Shown here: piece by piece, positions 7,247 through 17,340 of the stretch
Position numbering within the stretch: position 1 is the first letter of the stretch
Layout: every line of letters begins with the position of its first letter
NCBI GenBank assembly: GCA_017302655.1
Contig: JAFLDE010000001.1
Coordinates: forward strand, 1 to 64,000
Reading direction: 5' to 3'
Source of the DNA: Burkholderiales bacterium
GTDB taxonomy: Bacteria; Pseudomonadota; Gammaproteobacteria; Burkholderiales; Burkholderiaceae_C
Length of the DNA stretch: 64,000 nt
Notes under the pieces: generated by a model
What the model was told of the DNA's origin: nothing
Seen by the model: the letters and a program-made list of their open reading frames with translations, nothing else
The model's database searches: none
Position numbers and translations under genes: made by a program

Positions 7247-10062
7247 GCGAGCTTCTCCAGGATGGCGCGCTGCTGCGCCAGTTGTTGTTCAAAGTCGGCG
7301 AGGCGTTGCCGCTCCTGCGCCACCACGGCCTCGGGCGCCCGCGCCACGAAGCTCTCGTTGCTCAGTTTGCCTTTGGCCTTGGTCACTTCGATGTCAAGGC
7401 GCGCGACTTCCTTGGCCACGCGGGCGCGTTCGGCCTCCAGGTCGATCTTCACTTCCAGGGCGAGGCGCGCATCGCCCAGCACCAGCACCGGGGCCAGCTG
7501 GCTGGCCTCCTGGAAGGCTGCGTCGTCCAGCGCGCGCAAGTCGCTGAGCTTGGCGAGGTTCTTCAAGAGCGGCGCGGCCTGCAGCAGGAAGGCGGTGTCG
7601 CCGGTCATCAGCAGGGGCACGCGCTCGGCCGGGCTGAGTTTCATCTCGCCGCGGAGAGAGCGGCATACGCCCACCGCTTCCTGCAGGCGCTCCATCCAGG
7701 CTTCCGACTCCGGGTCGATGCGCCCCTTCTCGGCCACCGGATAGGGGGCGTTGATGAGGCGGTGGCCGTCATCGGGCTTCTTGCGGTCCGCCACCACGGC
7801 CACCACCTGCCAGAGCTCTTCGGTGATGAAGGGCGTGATGGGGTGCAGCAGTCGCAGCACGGTCTCCAGCACGCGGATCAGCGTGCGGCGGGTGCCGCGC
7901 GCAGCCGGCTCGTTGCCAGCGGCCTTGGCCTCCTGAAGCTGCACCTTGGCGATCTCCAGGTACCAGTCGCAGTACTCGTCCCAGACGAAGCTGTAGAGCG
8001 CGTTGGCCACCAGGTCTAGGCGGAAGCTGTCGAAGCCCTCGGCCACCGCCGCTTCCACGCGCTGCAGTCGGCTGACGATCCAACGGTCGGCCGGGCTGAA
8101 GTGGTTGAAGCCCGGCGGGCAGACCCCGCCCGGGTGCTCCACCAGACCGGTGTCCTGGCCCTCGCAATTCATCAGCACGAAGCGCGTGGCGTTCCACAGC
8201 TTGTTGCAGAAGTTGCGGTAGCCCTCGCAGCGCTTGGCGTCGAAGTTCAGCGTGCGGCCCAAGGTCGCCAGGGCCGCGAAGGTGAAGCGCAGCGCATCGG
8301 CGCCGTAGCCGGGAATGCCTTCGGGGAACTCCTGCTCGGTGAGCTTGCGCACGCGCGGCGCGGTCTCGGGCTTGCGCAGGCCCTGCACGCGCTTGTCGAG
8401 CAGCGGGGCGAGTGCGATGCCGTCGATCAGGTCCACTGGGTCGAGCACATTGCCTTCGCTCTTGCTCATCTTCTTGCCTTGTGCATCGAGCACCAGGCCA
8501 TGGATGTAGACATGGCGGAAGGGCACCTGGCCGGTGAAGTGCTTGGTCATCATGATCATCCGGGCGACCCAGAAGAAGATGATGTCGTAGCCCGTCACCA
8601 GCACCGAGCTGGGCAGGAACAGGTCCTGCTCCACGGTCTTGGCCGGCCACCCCAGGGTGGAGAAGGGCACCAGGGCCGAGCTGTACCAGGTGTCGAGCAC
8701 GTCGGGGTCGCGGCTCAGGGTCTTGCCCGGCGCTTGGGCTTGCGCTTCGGCTTCCGAGCGCGCCACGTAGACCTGGCCTTCCTCGTCGTACCAGGCCGGA
8801 ATCTGGTGGCCCCACCAGAGCTGGCGGCTGATGCACCAGTCCTGGATGTTCTTCATCCACTGGTTGTAGGTGTTGACCCAGTTTTCGGGCACGAACTTCA
8901 CCTCGCCCGATGCCACGGCCTCGATGGCGCCATCGGCGATGCTCTTGCCGCTGCGGCCCGGCTTCGTGGTGGCCACGAACCATTGGTCGGTCAGCATGGG
9001 CTCGATCACCTGGCCGGTGCGCGCGCAGCGCGGCACCATCAGCTTGTGCTTCTTGGTCTCCACCAACAGGCCCAGCGCCTCCAGGTCGGCCAGCACCTTC
9101 TTGCGCGCGACGAAGCGGTCCAGGCCGCGGTAGGGCTCGGGCGCGTCGTCGTTGACCTTGGCCTCCAGCGTGAAGATGGTCCGCATCGGCAGGCCATGGC
9201 GCAGGCCCACCTGGTAGTCGTTGGTGTCGTGCGCCGGCGTCACCTTCACCACGCCAGTGCCAAAGGCCTTGTCCACGTAGGCGTCGGCGATCACCGGAAT
9301 CAGCCGGTCACACAGCGGCAGGCGCACCTGCTTGCCCACGAGGTGGGCAAAGCGTTCGTCTTCGGGGTGCACCATCACCGCGGTGTCACCCAGCATGGTC
9401 TCCGGTCGGGTGGTGGCAACGACCAGCTTCTCGTCGGAGCCCTCCACCGGGTAGGCGATCGACCACAGGTGCCCGTCTTCCTCCTCGCTCTCGACCTCCA
9501 GGTCGGACACGGCGGACTTGAGCACCGGGTCCCAGCTCACCAGGCGCTTGCCGCGGTAGATCAGGCCTTCCTCGTACAGGCGCACGAAGGTCTCGGTGAC
9601 CACCGTGGACAGCTTCTCGTCCATGGTGAAGTACTCGTGCGACCAGCTCACGCTGGCGCCCATGCGGCGCATCTGCTGCGTGATGGTGTTGCCGCTGACC
9701 TCCTTCCACTCCCAGACCTTGCCGATGAAGGCCGGCCGGCCGAGGTCGTGGCGCGAGAGGCCTTGCTCCTGCAGCTGCCGCTCCACCACGATCTGCGTGG
9801 CGATGCCCGCGTGGTCGGTACCCGGCACCCACAGGGTGTTGTGCCCCTGCATGCGGTGGCGGCGGGTCAGCGCGTCCATGATGGTCTGGTTGAACGCGTG
9901 GCCCATGTGCAGCGTGCCAGTCACGTTCGGCGGCGGCAGCTGGATGCAGAACGAGGGCTTGCTGGCGTCGAGCGTCGGGGCGTAGCGGCCCTCTTGCTCC
10001 CAGGTCGGGCCCCATTGGGCTTCGATGGCGGCGGGTTCGAAGGACTTGGCGAGTTCGGTCAT
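7243..10062 (-). CDS. valS: Valine-tRNA ligase
   Basis: A 939-residue class I aminoacyl-tRNA synthetase charging tRNA-Val. The HIGH-type motif is [15 protein letters not shown] near residue 40; the editing (CP1) domain includes [12 protein letters not shown]; the KMSKS motif is [10 protein letters not shown]. The C-terminal coiled-coil arm ([21 protein letters not shown]) is complete. The ATG at 10062 is preferred to an in-frame TTG three codons upstream. galU follows with a 4-base overlap. Confidence 0.97.
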   Translation of the reverse strand: MTELAKSFEPAAIEAQWGPTWEQEGRYAPTLDASKPSFCIQLPPPNVTGTLHMGHAFNQTIMDALTRRHRMQGHNTLWVPGTDHAGIATQIVVERQLQEQGLSRHDLGRPAFIGKVWEWKEVSGNTITQQMRRMGASVSWSHEYFTMDEKLSTVVTETFVRLYEEGLIYRGKRLVSWDPVLKSAVSDLEVESEEEDGHLWSIAYPVEGSDEKLVVATTRPETMLGDTAVMVHPEDERFAHLVGKQVRLPLCDRLIPVIADAYVDKAFGTGVVKVTPAHDTNDYQVGLRHGLPMRTIFTLEAKVNDDAPEPYRGLDRFVARKKVLADLEALGLLVETKKHKLMVPRCARTGQVIEPMLTDQWFVATTKPGRSGKSIADGAIEAVASGEVKFVPENWVNTYNQWMKNIQDWCISRQLWWGHQIPAWYDEEGQVYVARSEAEAQAQAPGKTLSRDPDVLDTWYSSALVPFSTLGWPAKTVEQDLFLPSSVLVTGYDIIFFWVARMIMMTKHFTGQVPFRHVYIHGLVLDAQGKKMSKSEGNVLDPVDLIDGIALAPLLDKRVQGLRKPETAPRVRKLTEQEFPEGIPGYGADALRFTFAALATLGRTLNFDAKRCEGYRNFCNKLWNATRFVLMNCEGQDTGLVEHPGGVCPPGFNHFSPADRWIVSRLQRVEAAVAEGFDSFRLDLVANALYSFVWDEYCDWYLEIAKVQLQEAKAAGNEPAARGTRRTLIRVLETVLRLLHPITPFITEELWQVVAVVADRKKPDDGHRLINAPYPVAEKGRIDPESEAWMERLQEAVGVCRSLRGEMKLSPAERVPLLMTGDTAFLLQAAPLLKNLAKLSDLRALDDAAFQEASQLAPVLVLGDARLALEVKIDLEAERARVAKEVARLDIEVTKAKGKLSNESFVARAPEAVVAQERQRLADFEQQLAQQRAILEKLA

Positions 10063-10078
10063 GACGGGCAAGGCGGCA

Positions 10079-10115
10079 AAAGAAAGCGGGGCAGGGTGCC
10101 TGCGCAGCCTGCCCC
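10079..10115 (-). terminator. Rho-independent terminator after the TPR/oxygenase-like gene
   Basis: On the minus strand GGGGCAGG and CCTGCCCC form an 8-bp stem with a 12-base loop, followed by GCTTTCTTTT. It lies between the stop at 10132 and the valS start, so it should end the upstream gene's transcript and isolate valS. Confidence 0.65.
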
Positions 10116-10131
10116 GGAGATGGCACCGATT

Positions 10132-11247
10132 CTAGGAGGGCCGTCCCAAGGGCTCGAAGAAGAACAGCTGCACCAGGCGCGCGTCTTCAAGCCCCTGGCC
10201 GAACACCTGGCTGACGGCGTGGAAGAAATCGGCCCGGTAGAGGATGAGCCGGTTGAAGCGCATGCCGACCTCGAACAAGAGCTCCCAGCCAGCCCGGGCG
10301 GCGGCCAGGGCTTCGTGCCCGCTGCCGTCGGACGCCTCGGCGCTGAGGCTGCGGTCGAAGGCCTCGCGCGTGCCCCAGGCGCTGGCGGCCAGTTGCGCCG
10401 GGCTGGGCTGCTGCACCCAGCCGGTGCCGCGCTGGCGCCAGAAGGACGTGCCGCCATGGCAGTGCTCGGGCAGGCTCAGGTAAAGCACGCCGGCGTAGGC
10501 TGCGCCCTGGTCGAGATCGGTGTGGATGTCGCTCCGCGCCAGGGAGCCGGCCGGGCTGAGGCGGAAGGCGCCATGGCCGGGCCAGGCCCATTTGAGGTCG
10601 CTGCCCAGTGCATCGGCCATGCGCTGCAGCCACTCTGGCGCGACAACTTGGCCCAGGGTCTGCACGCCTGGGTAGTTGACCTGGTCGCTGCGGGGCTTGT
10701 CGAAGGGCAGCGTCAGCGCGTGGGTGCGCCAGGCCATGGGGTCGGGAAGGAAGTCGTCCAGCACCACCAGCTCGCGTTCGGCCACGGCGGCTTGCAGCGC
10801 GGCGGCATCGGCCAAGGCTTCACCGGGACGGCAGGCGGCCAGCGTGGGGGCGTCTGGCTGGTTCAAAGCCTTGGAGCGGCTGCGCACATGGCCGATGCGA
10901 CCGTCGGCCCAGAGGCTGGGATCGAGCGCACAGCCGCGCTGCTGGGCTTGTTCGGCCTCGGGCAGGCGGTTCAAGCGGTACAGCTGCCGCGCCGCGCCCT
11001 CCCAGGCCAGGGCTTGATTCGGCGCAGCACGGGCGGCGGCAAGAAAGGCCTCGGCGGCCGCCTGAACTTGGCCCAGCGCTTCAAGCTGCCCGGCGCGTTG
11101 CATCAGCGCCTGCTGGCGCAGCTGCAGGCCCTCGGCAAGGCCGGGCTTGAGTTGGAGCAGCATGGCGCAGGTGGCCAGGGCCTGGTCTGGCCGGCCTTGA
11201 CGCAGCCAGGCTTGGGCTTGTTGGAGCAGCAGAGTAGAGGCTTGCAT
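10132..11247 (-). CDS. TPR protein with DUF6445/2-oxoglutarate-oxygenase-like domain
   Basis: A 371-residue protein. Residues 1-125 are Ala/Leu/Gln-rich helical repeats of TPR type (ALATCAMLLQLKPGLAEGLQLR and two more units). The C-terminal part (about 150-371) looks like the double-stranded beta-helix of DUF6445 proteins: an HxD pair in DIHTDLDQGAAYAGVLYLS, a GGTSFW turn and a distal His in ILYRADFFHAVSQVFG. These would be the Fe(II) ligands of a 2-oxoglutarate-dependent hydroxylase, so oxygenase activity is plausible but unproven. No signal peptide. It stands alone, divergent from the KAS III gene. Confidence 0.65.
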   Translation of the reverse strand: MQASTLLLQQAQAWLRQGRPDQALATCAMLLQLKPGLAEGLQLRQQALMQRAGQLEALGQVQAAAEAFLAAARAAPNQALAWEGAARQLYRLNRLPEAEQAQQRGCALDPSLWADGRIGHVRSRSKALNQPDAPTLAACRPGEALADAAALQAAVAERELVVLDDFLPDPMAWRTHALTLPFDKPRSDQVNYPGVQTLGQVVAPEWLQRMADALGSDLKWAWPGHGAFRLSPAGSLARSDIHTDLDQGAAYAGVLYLSLPEHCHGGTSFWRQRGTGWVQQPSPAQLAASAWGTREAFDRSLSAEASDGSGHEALAAARAGWELLFEVGMRFNRLILYRADFFHAVSQVFGQGLEDARLVQLFFFEPLGRPS

Positions 11248-11302
11248 GGAGGGCGGCAGGATAGGCGCTCACTACACTGCCGCGCTTCAGGAGACGCCCC
11301 CC

Positions 11303-12424
11303 ATGATCGAAGCCGTCATCAGCGGCACCGGCTTGTACCGGCCGCCGCATCGCATCAGCAACGAAGAGCTGGTGCAGTCCTTCAACGCCTACGTCGAACG
11401 CTTCAACGCCGAGCACGCCGAAGCGATTGCTGCGGGTAGCGTGGCCGCCCTGACGCCTTCGAGCGTCGAGTTCATCGAGAAGGCCAGCGGCATCAAGAAC
11501 CGCTATGTGATGGACAAAGACGGTGTGCTGGACCCGGCGCGCATGTACCCGCGAATTGCCGCCCGTCCCGACGACCAATGGAGCGTGATGGCCGAGATGG
11601 CCGGCGAGGCGGCACGTGCCGCCTGCCGCGAGGCCGGCATCGAGCCCTCGCAGATCGACGCCGTGTACTGCGCCAGCGCCAACATGCAGCGCCCCTACCC
11701 GGCGATGGCCTGCGAGATCCAGGCCCTGCTGGGTGCCAAGGGCTTCGGTTATGACATGAACGTGGCCTGCTCCTCGGCCACCTTCGGCATCGAGCAGGCG
11801 GTCAATGCCGTGCGCTGCGGCACCGCTCGCTGCGCGCTGGTGGTCAGTCCCGAGATCACCTCGGCGCACCTGGAGTGGCGCGACCGCGATTGCCACTTCA
11901 TCTTCGGCGACACCTGCACGGCCGTGCTGGTGCAGGCTGCCACCGACGTGCCGGCCTGCCAAGGTTTCGCGGTGCTCGGCACGCAGTTGGCCACGCAGTA
12001 CAGCAACAACATCCGCAACAACTTCGGCTTCATGAACCGCTGCGAGGACAGCAACTGGCAGGAGCGCGACAAGACCTTCCGCCAGGAGGGCCGCAAAGTG
12101 TTCAAGGAAGTGGTGCCCATGGCGGCCGCCCACATCGAGGCGCACTTGCAGCAGCTTGGCATCGAGCCGAGCGGCGTGCGCCGCTATTGGCTGCACCAGG
12201 CGAACCTGGGCATGAACCAGCTGGTCATCAAGAAGCTGGTGGGCGCCGAGGCGGGCAGCGAAGTCGCGCCCATCATCCTCGACGAATGGGCCAACACCGC
12301 CAGTGCCGGTTCCATCATCGCCTTCCACGAGCACAGCGCTGACTTCGCCCGCGGCGAGCTCGGGGTGATCTGCTCGTTTGGCGCCGGCTACTCAATTGGT
12401 TCGGTGGTTCTTAGGAAGCGCTAA
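11303..12424 (+). CDS. Beta-ketoacyl-ACP synthase III family protein
   Basis: A 373-residue thiolase-fold condensing enzyme. Catalytic residues are Cys156 in NVACSSATFG, the His of YWLHQANLG and the Asn of EWANTASAGS. It is longer than E. coli FabH (317 residues) because of an N-terminal insertion (residues 25-55) and extra loops, as in the variant KAS III of beta/gammaproteobacteria. It starts fatty acid synthesis or makes a specialised acyl chain. SD CAGGAGA lies 9 bases before the ATG, and a TACACT -10-like box sits at 11273-11278. It overlaps the convergent FAD oxidase gene by four bases and is not next to other fab genes. Confidence 0.88.
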   Translation: MIEAVISGTGLYRPPHRISNEELVQSFNAYVERFNAEHAEAIAAGSVAALTPSSVEFIEKASGIKNRYVMDKDGVLDPARMYPRIAARPDDQWSVMAEMAGEAARAACREAGIEPSQIDAVYCASANMQRPYPAMACEIQALLGAKGFGYDMNVACSSATFGIEQAVNAVRCGTARCALVVSPEITSAHLEWRDRDCHFIFGDTCTAVLVQAATDVPACQGFAVLGTQLATQYSNNIRNNFGFMNRCEDSNWQERDKTFRQEGRKVFKEVVPMAAAHIEAHLQQLGIEPSGVRRYWLHQANLGMNQLVIKKLVGAEAGSEVAPIILDEWANTASAGSIIAFHEHSADFARGELGVICSFGAGYSIGSVVLRKR

Positions 12425-13821
12425 AGCACTCGACCGGGATTCAGCCGGTTGTCAGGGTCGAACAGTGCCTTGACCCGGCGCATCCATTCGAGGCGCTCGG
12501 GCGCGAGGGTGCGAGCCAGTTCTTCCCGGCGCAGCCGGCCGATGCCGTGCTCGGCGCTGAAGCTGCCGCCGTGTAGCGCCACGTGGTCAAAGACGCAGCG
12601 CGTCAGCGCCTCGCCATGGCGCTCGCGCAGCTCGGGCAGTCCCATGCCCGGTGGTGGCGCCAGATTGAAGTGCAGATTGCCGTCACCCGCGTGGCCGAAG
12701 ACTTGGGGGCGTAATCCCGGAACCACCGCCTGAAGCGCCGGTTCGACCGCCGCCAGAAAGGCCTCCATGACGTCCAGCGGCAAGCTGATGTCGTGCTTGA
12801 GGTTGCCGCCGGCGCGGGTCTGGCGCTCGGGAATCGACTCGCGCAAGGCCCAGAGCTGCGCGAACTGGGCCTCGGACTGGCCGATGACGGCGTCCAGGAA
12901 GCGCGGGCGCTGCGGATTCATGGCCAGTTCGTGAGCAAGCCAGGCTTCCAGTTGGCTGCGCAAACGCTCCTCCTCCTGCCCGCTGCTCAGCTCCAGCAAG
13001 ACGGCCCAAGGGGCGGATCGAACCGGCAGCGCCGGTTCCAGCAGCGCCTGCACAGAAGCATTCATCAACTCGAAGCCAGACAGCGACTCGCCGAGGTGGT
13101 AGCGGGCGCTGCGGAAGAGGTGCAGCACGTCGCACAGCGATGCCAGAGTCAACCAGGCCGCCAAGCGCATGCGCGGCGCGGGCACCAGCTTCATCACGGC
13201 GGCGGTGATCACGCCCAGCGTGCCTTCGCTGCCGATGAACAGGTCGCGCAGGTTCAGCCCGCGATGGTCCTTGCGCAGGCCGTCCAGGTCGCTCAGCAGG
13301 GTGCCGTCGGCCAGCACCACCTCCAGGCCCAGGCAGAGCTCGCGGGCATTGCCCCAGCGCAGCACCTGGGTGCCGCCGGCATTGGTGGCGAGCACTCCGC
13401 CCAGGGTGGCACTGCCTTCGCTGGCCAGTGAAAGCGGGAACAGCGCGCCGTAGTCCTGCACCTCGTGCTGCAGCATGGCCAGCACGCAGCCGGCTTCAGC
13501 ATGCACGCTGAGGTCGCCGGTGTTCACGCGGTGGATCACGTTCATGCGCTTCAGGCTCAGCACCAGCTCCCGGCCGCTGTCGTTCGGTGTGGAACCGCCC
13601 ACCAGGCCGGTGTTGCCGCCCTGGGGCACGATGTCCACGCCGAACTCAGCGGTGCGGCGCAGCATGGCCTGCACCTCCTCGCGCGAGCGCGGCAGCAGCA
13701 CGGCGCGCGCCTGCCCCGGGAACTGGCCCCGCCAGTCGCGCTCAAACGGCGCGGCATCCGGCCCCGTCAGCACCTGCGCGCTGCCGAATTGGGCGCGCAG
13801 GGTGTCGAGCAGCAGGCTCAA
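12421..13821 (-). CDS. FAD-linked oxidase (D-2-hydroxyacid dehydrogenase, GlcD type)
   Basis: A 466-residue flavoprotein of the VAO/PCMH family. The FAD-binding half has PQGGNTGLVGGS and the SEGSATLGGVLATNAGG segment; the C-terminal oxidase half has ...VFGHAGDGNLHFN and GSFSAEHGIGRLRR. Relatives oxidise D-lactate, glycolate or D-2-hydroxyglutarate; I cannot choose between these. The most economical start is a TTG at 13821 overlapping the stop of the DUF2069 gene by two bases; the frame stays open further upstream but would overlap that gene heavily. Confidence 0.88.
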   Translation of the reverse strand: MSLLLDTLRAQFGSAQVLTGPDAAPFERDWRGQFPGQARAVLLPRSREEVQAMLRRTAEFGVDIVPQGGNTGLVGGSTPNDSGRELVLSLKRMNVIHRVNTGDLSVHAEAGCVLAMLQHEVQDYGALFPLSLASEGSATLGGVLATNAGGTQVLRWGNARELCLGLEVVLADGTLLSDLDGLRKDHRGLNLRDLFIGSEGTLGVITAAVMKLVPAPRMRLAAWLTLASLCDVLHLFRSARYHLGESLSGFELMNASVQALLEPALPVRSAPWAVLLELSSGQEEERLRSQLEAWLAHELAMNPQRPRFLDAVIGQSEAQFAQLWALRESIPERQTRAGGNLKHDISLPLDVMEAFLAAVEPALQAVVPGLRPQVFGHAGDGNLHFNLAPPPGMGLPELRERHGEALTRCVFDHVALHGGSFSAEHGIGRLRREELARTLAPERLEWMRRVKALFDPDNRLNPGRVL

Positions 13822-14225
13822 GGCTGAGCCGCCTTGGCGGCCGCCAGGCGCTGGCGGATGTGCGCGCTGCAACTGGCGAACAGGCCCACGGCCACCAGCA
13901 GCTGAACGCCACCCCAGAGCGAGGCGCCGCGTGTTTCGCCGAGCAAGAGCGCGGCATCGCCCACGTACAGCCAGACCAGCAACGACAGCCAACGGTAGGT
14001 GTAGAGCCGGTAGCGCCACAGGCCGGGCAGGGCGGGCAGCAGGGGCAGGGCCTTCAGCGTCCACCAGGCGGAGCCGCCGCCGGCCAGCTCACGCCCGGCC
14101 ACGAGCGCGATCAAACCGAGCAAGAGCGCCAGGCTGAGGTTTCGGCTCAGGCGCTCGGTGGTGCTGGGCTTGGTGCGCAGGGGGGCGGAAGGGGAAGCAG
14201 TCGAGAGCTCGGTCATGGCTTGCAT
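13818..14225 (-). CDS. DUF2069 membrane protein
   Basis: A 135-residue inner-membrane protein with four hydrophobic segments. LKALPLLPALPGLWRYRLYTYRWLSLLVWLY is the typical DUF2069 core, found in many proteobacteria, function unknown. An in-frame ATG three codons later (14216) may be the true start. Coupled to the FAD oxidase gene downstream and divergent from the BrkB-type gene, with only 23 bases between them. Confidence 0.8.
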   Translation of the reverse strand: MQAMTELSTASPSAPLRTKPSTTERLSRNLSLALLLGLIALVAGRELAGGGSAWWTLKALPLLPALPGLWRYRLYTYRWLSLLVWLYVGDAALLLGETRGASLWGGVQLLVAVGLFASCSAHIRQRLAAAKAAQP

Positions 14226-14236
14226 TGTCCGATCCC

Positions 14237-14242
14237 TACACT
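14237..14242 (+). promoter_or_regulatory. Putative -10 box, leaderless start
   Basis: TACACT ends exactly six bases before the ATG of the BrkB-type gene, which would put the transcription start on or next to the start codon. There is no Shine-Dalgarno sequence between them, and no convincing -35 element. Confidence 0.35.
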
Positions 14243-14248
14243 GCCGCG

Positions 14249-15517
14249 ATGTTTTCGTTCCGACTGCTGCGCCGGCACGCGCTGCTGCGTCTGCTGCTGG
14301 GTTTCGTGCGCGGCTTGCAGGACTGGCCCTGGCGCCAGACCCTCGCCGGGCTGCAGCTGCGCTTCACCGACCTGCGCCTGGGCCAGACCGCTGGCTCGCT
14401 GACCTTCACCACCCTGATTTCGCTGGTGCCGCTCCTGGTGCTTGGCTTGGCGCTGTTCACCGCCTTTCCCATGTTCGCCAGCTTCCAGAAGGCGCTGGAA
14501 CAGTACTTCCTGTCGAACCTGGTGCCCGACAACATCGCACGCCCGGTGCTGCGCACGCTCACGCAGTTCGCGGGAAAGGCCAAGGGCATCGGCACGGTGG
14601 GGGCGTTGGTGCTGGGTTTCACGGCGCTGGCGTTGATGCTGACCATCGACCGCACGCTCAACGCCATCTGGCGCGTGAACCGACCGCGCCCCATGGCGCA
14701 GCGCGTACTGGTGTACTGGGCCATGCTCACCTTGGGCCCGTTGGCGCTGGGTGCCAGCTTGGCCATCACCAGCTACCTGGTGAGCGCCGGCGAAGGGCTG
14801 GTGGCGCGACTGCCCGGCGGCGTCGAGACCCTGCTGGAGACGATCCAGTTCGGCGTGCTCATGCTCTTGGTGGCGGGGCTCTACCACTTCGTGCCGAACA
14901 CGCATGTGCGCTGGCGCCATGCGCTCTTGGGCGGGCTTTTCGTGGCGGCGGCCTTTGCGCTGGCTAAAGCAGGGCTGGCCCTGTGGCTCAAGCAGGTGCC
15001 GACCTACGCCACGCTCTACGGGGCCTTTGCCACGCTGCCGATCTTCCTGATCTGGCTCTACCTGGGCTGGGTGATCGTGCTGCTGGGCGCGCTGCTGGCG
15101 GCCAATGCGCCGGGGTTGACCCAGGGCCTGTTGCAGCGTGCGCCGCGGCCCGGTTTGGAGCTGGAGTTGGCGCTGGGCGTGATCCGCGAGCTGTGGCTGC
15201 GCCACCAGCGCGGCGCGGCCGGGGCAAGCAAGCGTGCGTTGGCGCAAGTCTTGCGGATCGACCCCCTGCAATTGGAGCCCCTGCTGGAGACCTTGCAGCG
15301 TCTGGATTGGTTGGCCCGTCTGGAGGAAGACGGCGCGCAGCGCCTGGTGCTGCTGCGCAATCCGCACGAAACCCCGGCTGCGCCCTTGCTGCATGCGCTG
15401 CTGGTGCAGGAAACGGCCGAGACACGAGCGCTGTGGCGGGCCAGCGGCTGGGAGCGCATGAGCGCCGCAGACTTGCTCAGCACGCCGACGCGGCGCCGCG
15501 CCAGCGATCAGTGCTGA
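14249..15517 (+). CDS. YihY/BrkB-family inner membrane protein
   Basis: A 422-residue protein. Residues 1-290 carry about six membrane segments with the YihY/BrkB signature (AGSLTFTTLISLVPLLVLGLA, NAIWRVN, YATLYGAFATLPIFLIWLYL). The soluble C-terminus (about 300-410) resembles a winged-helix regulatory tail (ALAQVLRIDPLQLEPLLETLQRLDWLARLEE). The family was once annotated as ribonuclease BN, which is wrong; its role is unsettled. No SD is visible. It is convergent with bpt, four bases apart. Confidence 0.88.
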   Translation: MFSFRLLRRHALLRLLLGFVRGLQDWPWRQTLAGLQLRFTDLRLGQTAGSLTFTTLISLVPLLVLGLALFTAFPMFASFQKALEQYFLSNLVPDNIARPVLRTLTQFAGKAKGIGTVGALVLGFTALALMLTIDRTLNAIWRVNRPRPMAQRVLVYWAMLTLGPLALGASLAITSYLVSAGEGLVARLPGGVETLLETIQFGVLMLLVAGLYHFVPNTHVRWRHALLGGLFVAAAFALAKAGLALWLKQVPTYATLYGAFATLPIFLIWLYLGWVIVLLGALLAANAPGLTQGLLQRAPRPGLELELALGVIRELWLRHQRGAAGASKRALAQVLRIDPLQLEPLLETLQRLDWLARLEEDGAQRLVLLRNPHETPAAPLLHALLVQETAETRALWRASGWERMSAADLLSTPTRRRASDQC

Positions 15518-15521
15518 TCGT

Positions 15522-16241
15522 TCACAGCGCCGTCCACGCGCCGTTGCGCAGCACCTGGCAGGGGCGGAACTTCGCCTTGTAGGACATTTTCGGACTGGCC
15601 TCGATCCAGTAACCCAGGTACAGGTGCTGCAGCTTGAGCTGCCGCGTCTGCTCGAGCTGCCATAGGATGCAATAGCTGCCGTAGCTGGCCTCGTCCTCGG
15701 GCTCGTAGAAGGTGTAGACGGCCGACAGCCCGTCGCTGAGCATGTCCAGGATGCTGACCATCTTGAGCAGGCCGGCCGCGTCGCGGAATTCGACGAGCCG
15801 CGAGTTCACGCGACTTTGCAGCAGGAACTGGCTGTATTGATCCACGCTGTCCTGGTCCATGCCGCCGCCACTGTGACGGGCGGCCTGGTAGCGCAGGTAG
15901 AGCGCGTAATGCTCGGCGCTGTAGCCCAGGCGCATGACGCGGGCCTGCAGCGATTGGTGCTGCACCCAGGCGCGGCGCTGGCTGCGGCTGGGCTTGAACG
16001 TGGCCACCGGCACGCGCAGCGGCACGCAGGCCTGGCAGTGCTCGCAGGCGGGGCGGTAGGTGAACAGGCCCGAGCGGCGAAAGCCTTCGGTGACGAGGCG
16101 GGAGTAGGCGTCCGCATGCACCAGGTGACTGGGCGTGGCGACCAAGGACCGCGCCATGCGCCCTTCCAGGTAGCTGCAGGCATAGGGTGCAGTGGCATAG
16201 AACTGCACCTGGGTGAACGGAAGGTCCTTGAGCTGCGTCAC
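15522..16241 (-). CDS. bpt: Aspartate/glutamate leucyltransferase
   Basis: A 239-residue aminoacyl-tRNA-protein transferase of the Ate1/Bpt family. It adds Leu to N-terminal Asp or Glu, marking proteins for ClpS/ClpAP. Motifs include [37 protein letters not shown] (the Cys-rich ligand) and the C-terminal [21 protein letters not shown]. The GTG start overlaps the aat stop (GTGA). bpt behind aat is the usual betaproteobacterial arrangement, so both N-degron enzymes are co-produced. Confidence 0.93.
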   Translation of the reverse strand: MTQLKDLPFTQVQFYATAPYACSYLEGRMARSLVATPSHLVHADAYSRLVTEGFRRSGLFTYRPACEHCQACVPLRVPVATFKPSRSQRRAWVQHQSLQARVMRLGYSAEHYALYLRYQAARHSGGGMDQDSVDQYSQFLLQSRVNSRLVEFRDAAGLLKMVSILDMLSDGLSAVYTFYEPEDEASYGSYCILWQLEQTRQLKLQHLYLGYWIEASPKMSYKAKFRPCQVLRNGAWTAL

Positions 16242-16972
16242 TTGAGAATCTGTGTCCAGGCCTCGGCATCGTAGGTCCAGCGTGGCGGGGGCGGCATCAG
16301 GACATGCGCGGCCAGGTGCTGGCGAAACGCTGCGCCGCTGACCTCGCCAGCGCCCAGGCTGGCCAGATGGCGGGTGTTCTGCTGGCAGTCGATCCAGGGA
16401 ATCCCGTCGCGCCGGCACAGGGCGACGAGATAGGCGAGGGCAATCTTCGAGGCGTCGGTGGCGTGGCTGAACATCGACTCGCCGAAGAACATGCGCCCCA
16501 GCATCAGGCCGTAAAGCCCGCCCACCAGGCGGCCGCCCACCCAGGTCTCGATGCTGTTCACCACGCCCTGGCGCGCCAGTTCGCCATAGGCCTGCTGCAT
16601 CTCGGCGGTGATCCAGGTGCCCGCCTGCCCGTCGCGTGGTGTCCCGGCGCAGGCTGCAAGCACGGCGGCGGGGTCGTGGTTCACGCGCAGCTCGCAGCCC
16701 GGCGTGCGCAGGAAGCGGCGCAAGGTCTTCTTGAGCGAGGGGTGCAGTTTGAAGTTCGAGGTCTGCAGGACCATGCGTGGGTCAGGGCTCCACCAGAGCA
16801 GAGGCTGGTCTTCGCCGTACCAGGGAAAAATTCCCTTGGCATAGGCGGCCAGCAGGCGTTCGGGCCGCAGGTCACCGCCCACCGCCAGCAGGCCCGGTGC
16901 GTCGCTGTCAGGCCCCAGGGCCCGGGCGGGGTCGGGAAAGGCGATGAGGGTGGGGTGCAGCCTGACAATCAC
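16238..16972 (-). CDS. aat: Leucyl/phenylalanyl-tRNA-protein transferase
   Basis: A 244-residue GNAT-fold enzyme adding Leu or Phe to N-terminal Lys/Arg. Motifs: [45 protein letters not shown], and [15 protein letters not shown]. The GTG at 16972 ([13 protein letters not shown]) is chosen because it leaves a usual-length protein; the open frame upstream would run into the divergent ArsC-like gene. Another GTG lies two codons upstream. Confidence 0.93.
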   Translation of the reverse strand: MIVRLHPTLIAFPDPARALGPDSDAPGLLAVGGDLRPERLLAAYAKGIFPWYGEDQPLLWWSPDPRMVLQTSNFKLHPSLKKTLRRFLRTPGCELRVNHDPAAVLAACAGTPRDGQAGTWITAEMQQAYGELARQGVVNSIETWVGGRLVGGLYGLMLGRMFFGESMFSHATDASKIALAYLVALCRRDGIPWIDCQQNTRHLASLGAGEVSGAAFRQHLAAHVLMPPPPRWTYDAEAWTQILK

Positions 16973-16993
16973 GCCCACATTCTCAAGTCCCCC

Positions 16994-17338
16994 ATGAAGC
17001 TCTACGGCATTCCCAATTGCGACTCGGTGAAGAAGGCGCGCGCGGCGCTGCTTGCGGCTGGCGTCGATCACCAGTTCATCGACTTCAAGAAGCAGGCGCC
17101 CACCGTGCCGCAGCTCAAGGCCTGGGCGGGTCAGGCGGAGTGGCAGCAACTGTTGAACCGCGCCGGCACCACCTGGAGAAAGCTCGACACGGCGCAGCAG
17201 GCGCTCGCGGTGGATGAAGCCGGCGCGCTGGCGCTGATGGCCACGCAGTCCTCGCTGATCAAGCGGCCGGTGGTGGAGTGGGCGGATGGCAGCCTCACCG
17301 TCGGCCTGCCGGCCCTGCAGAAAAAGCTGGAGGGCTGA
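16994..17338 (+). CDS. ArsC/Spx/YffB-family thioredoxin-fold protein
   Basis: A 114-residue protein starting [19 protein letters not shown]. The CxxxK-type N-terminus with one Cys (Cys9), [15 protein letters not shown] and [10 protein letters not shown] are the marks of the YffB branch of the arsenate reductase family, rather than true ArsC. YffB binds glutathione and its role is unclear. The gene ends two bases before the riboflavin synthase start, so the two should be cotranscribed. Confidence 0.85.
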   Translation: MKLYGIPNCDSVKKARAALLAAGVDHQFIDFKKQAPTVPQLKAWAGQAEWQQLLNRAGTTWRKLDTAQQALAVDEAGALALMATQSSLIKRPVVEWADGSLTVGLPALQKKLEG

Positions 17339-17340
17339 GC

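Noticed and set aside
8101..11439. Very long open frame (1112 codons) on the plus strand
   Set aside because: It runs antisense through valS and the TPR/oxygenase-like gene; the translation is Gly/His/Gln-rich with no motif. Such frames are expected opposite high-GC genes.
17339..17340. FMN riboswitch before the riboflavin synthase gene
   Set aside because: The gene begins two bases after the preceding stop, so there is no room for a leader.
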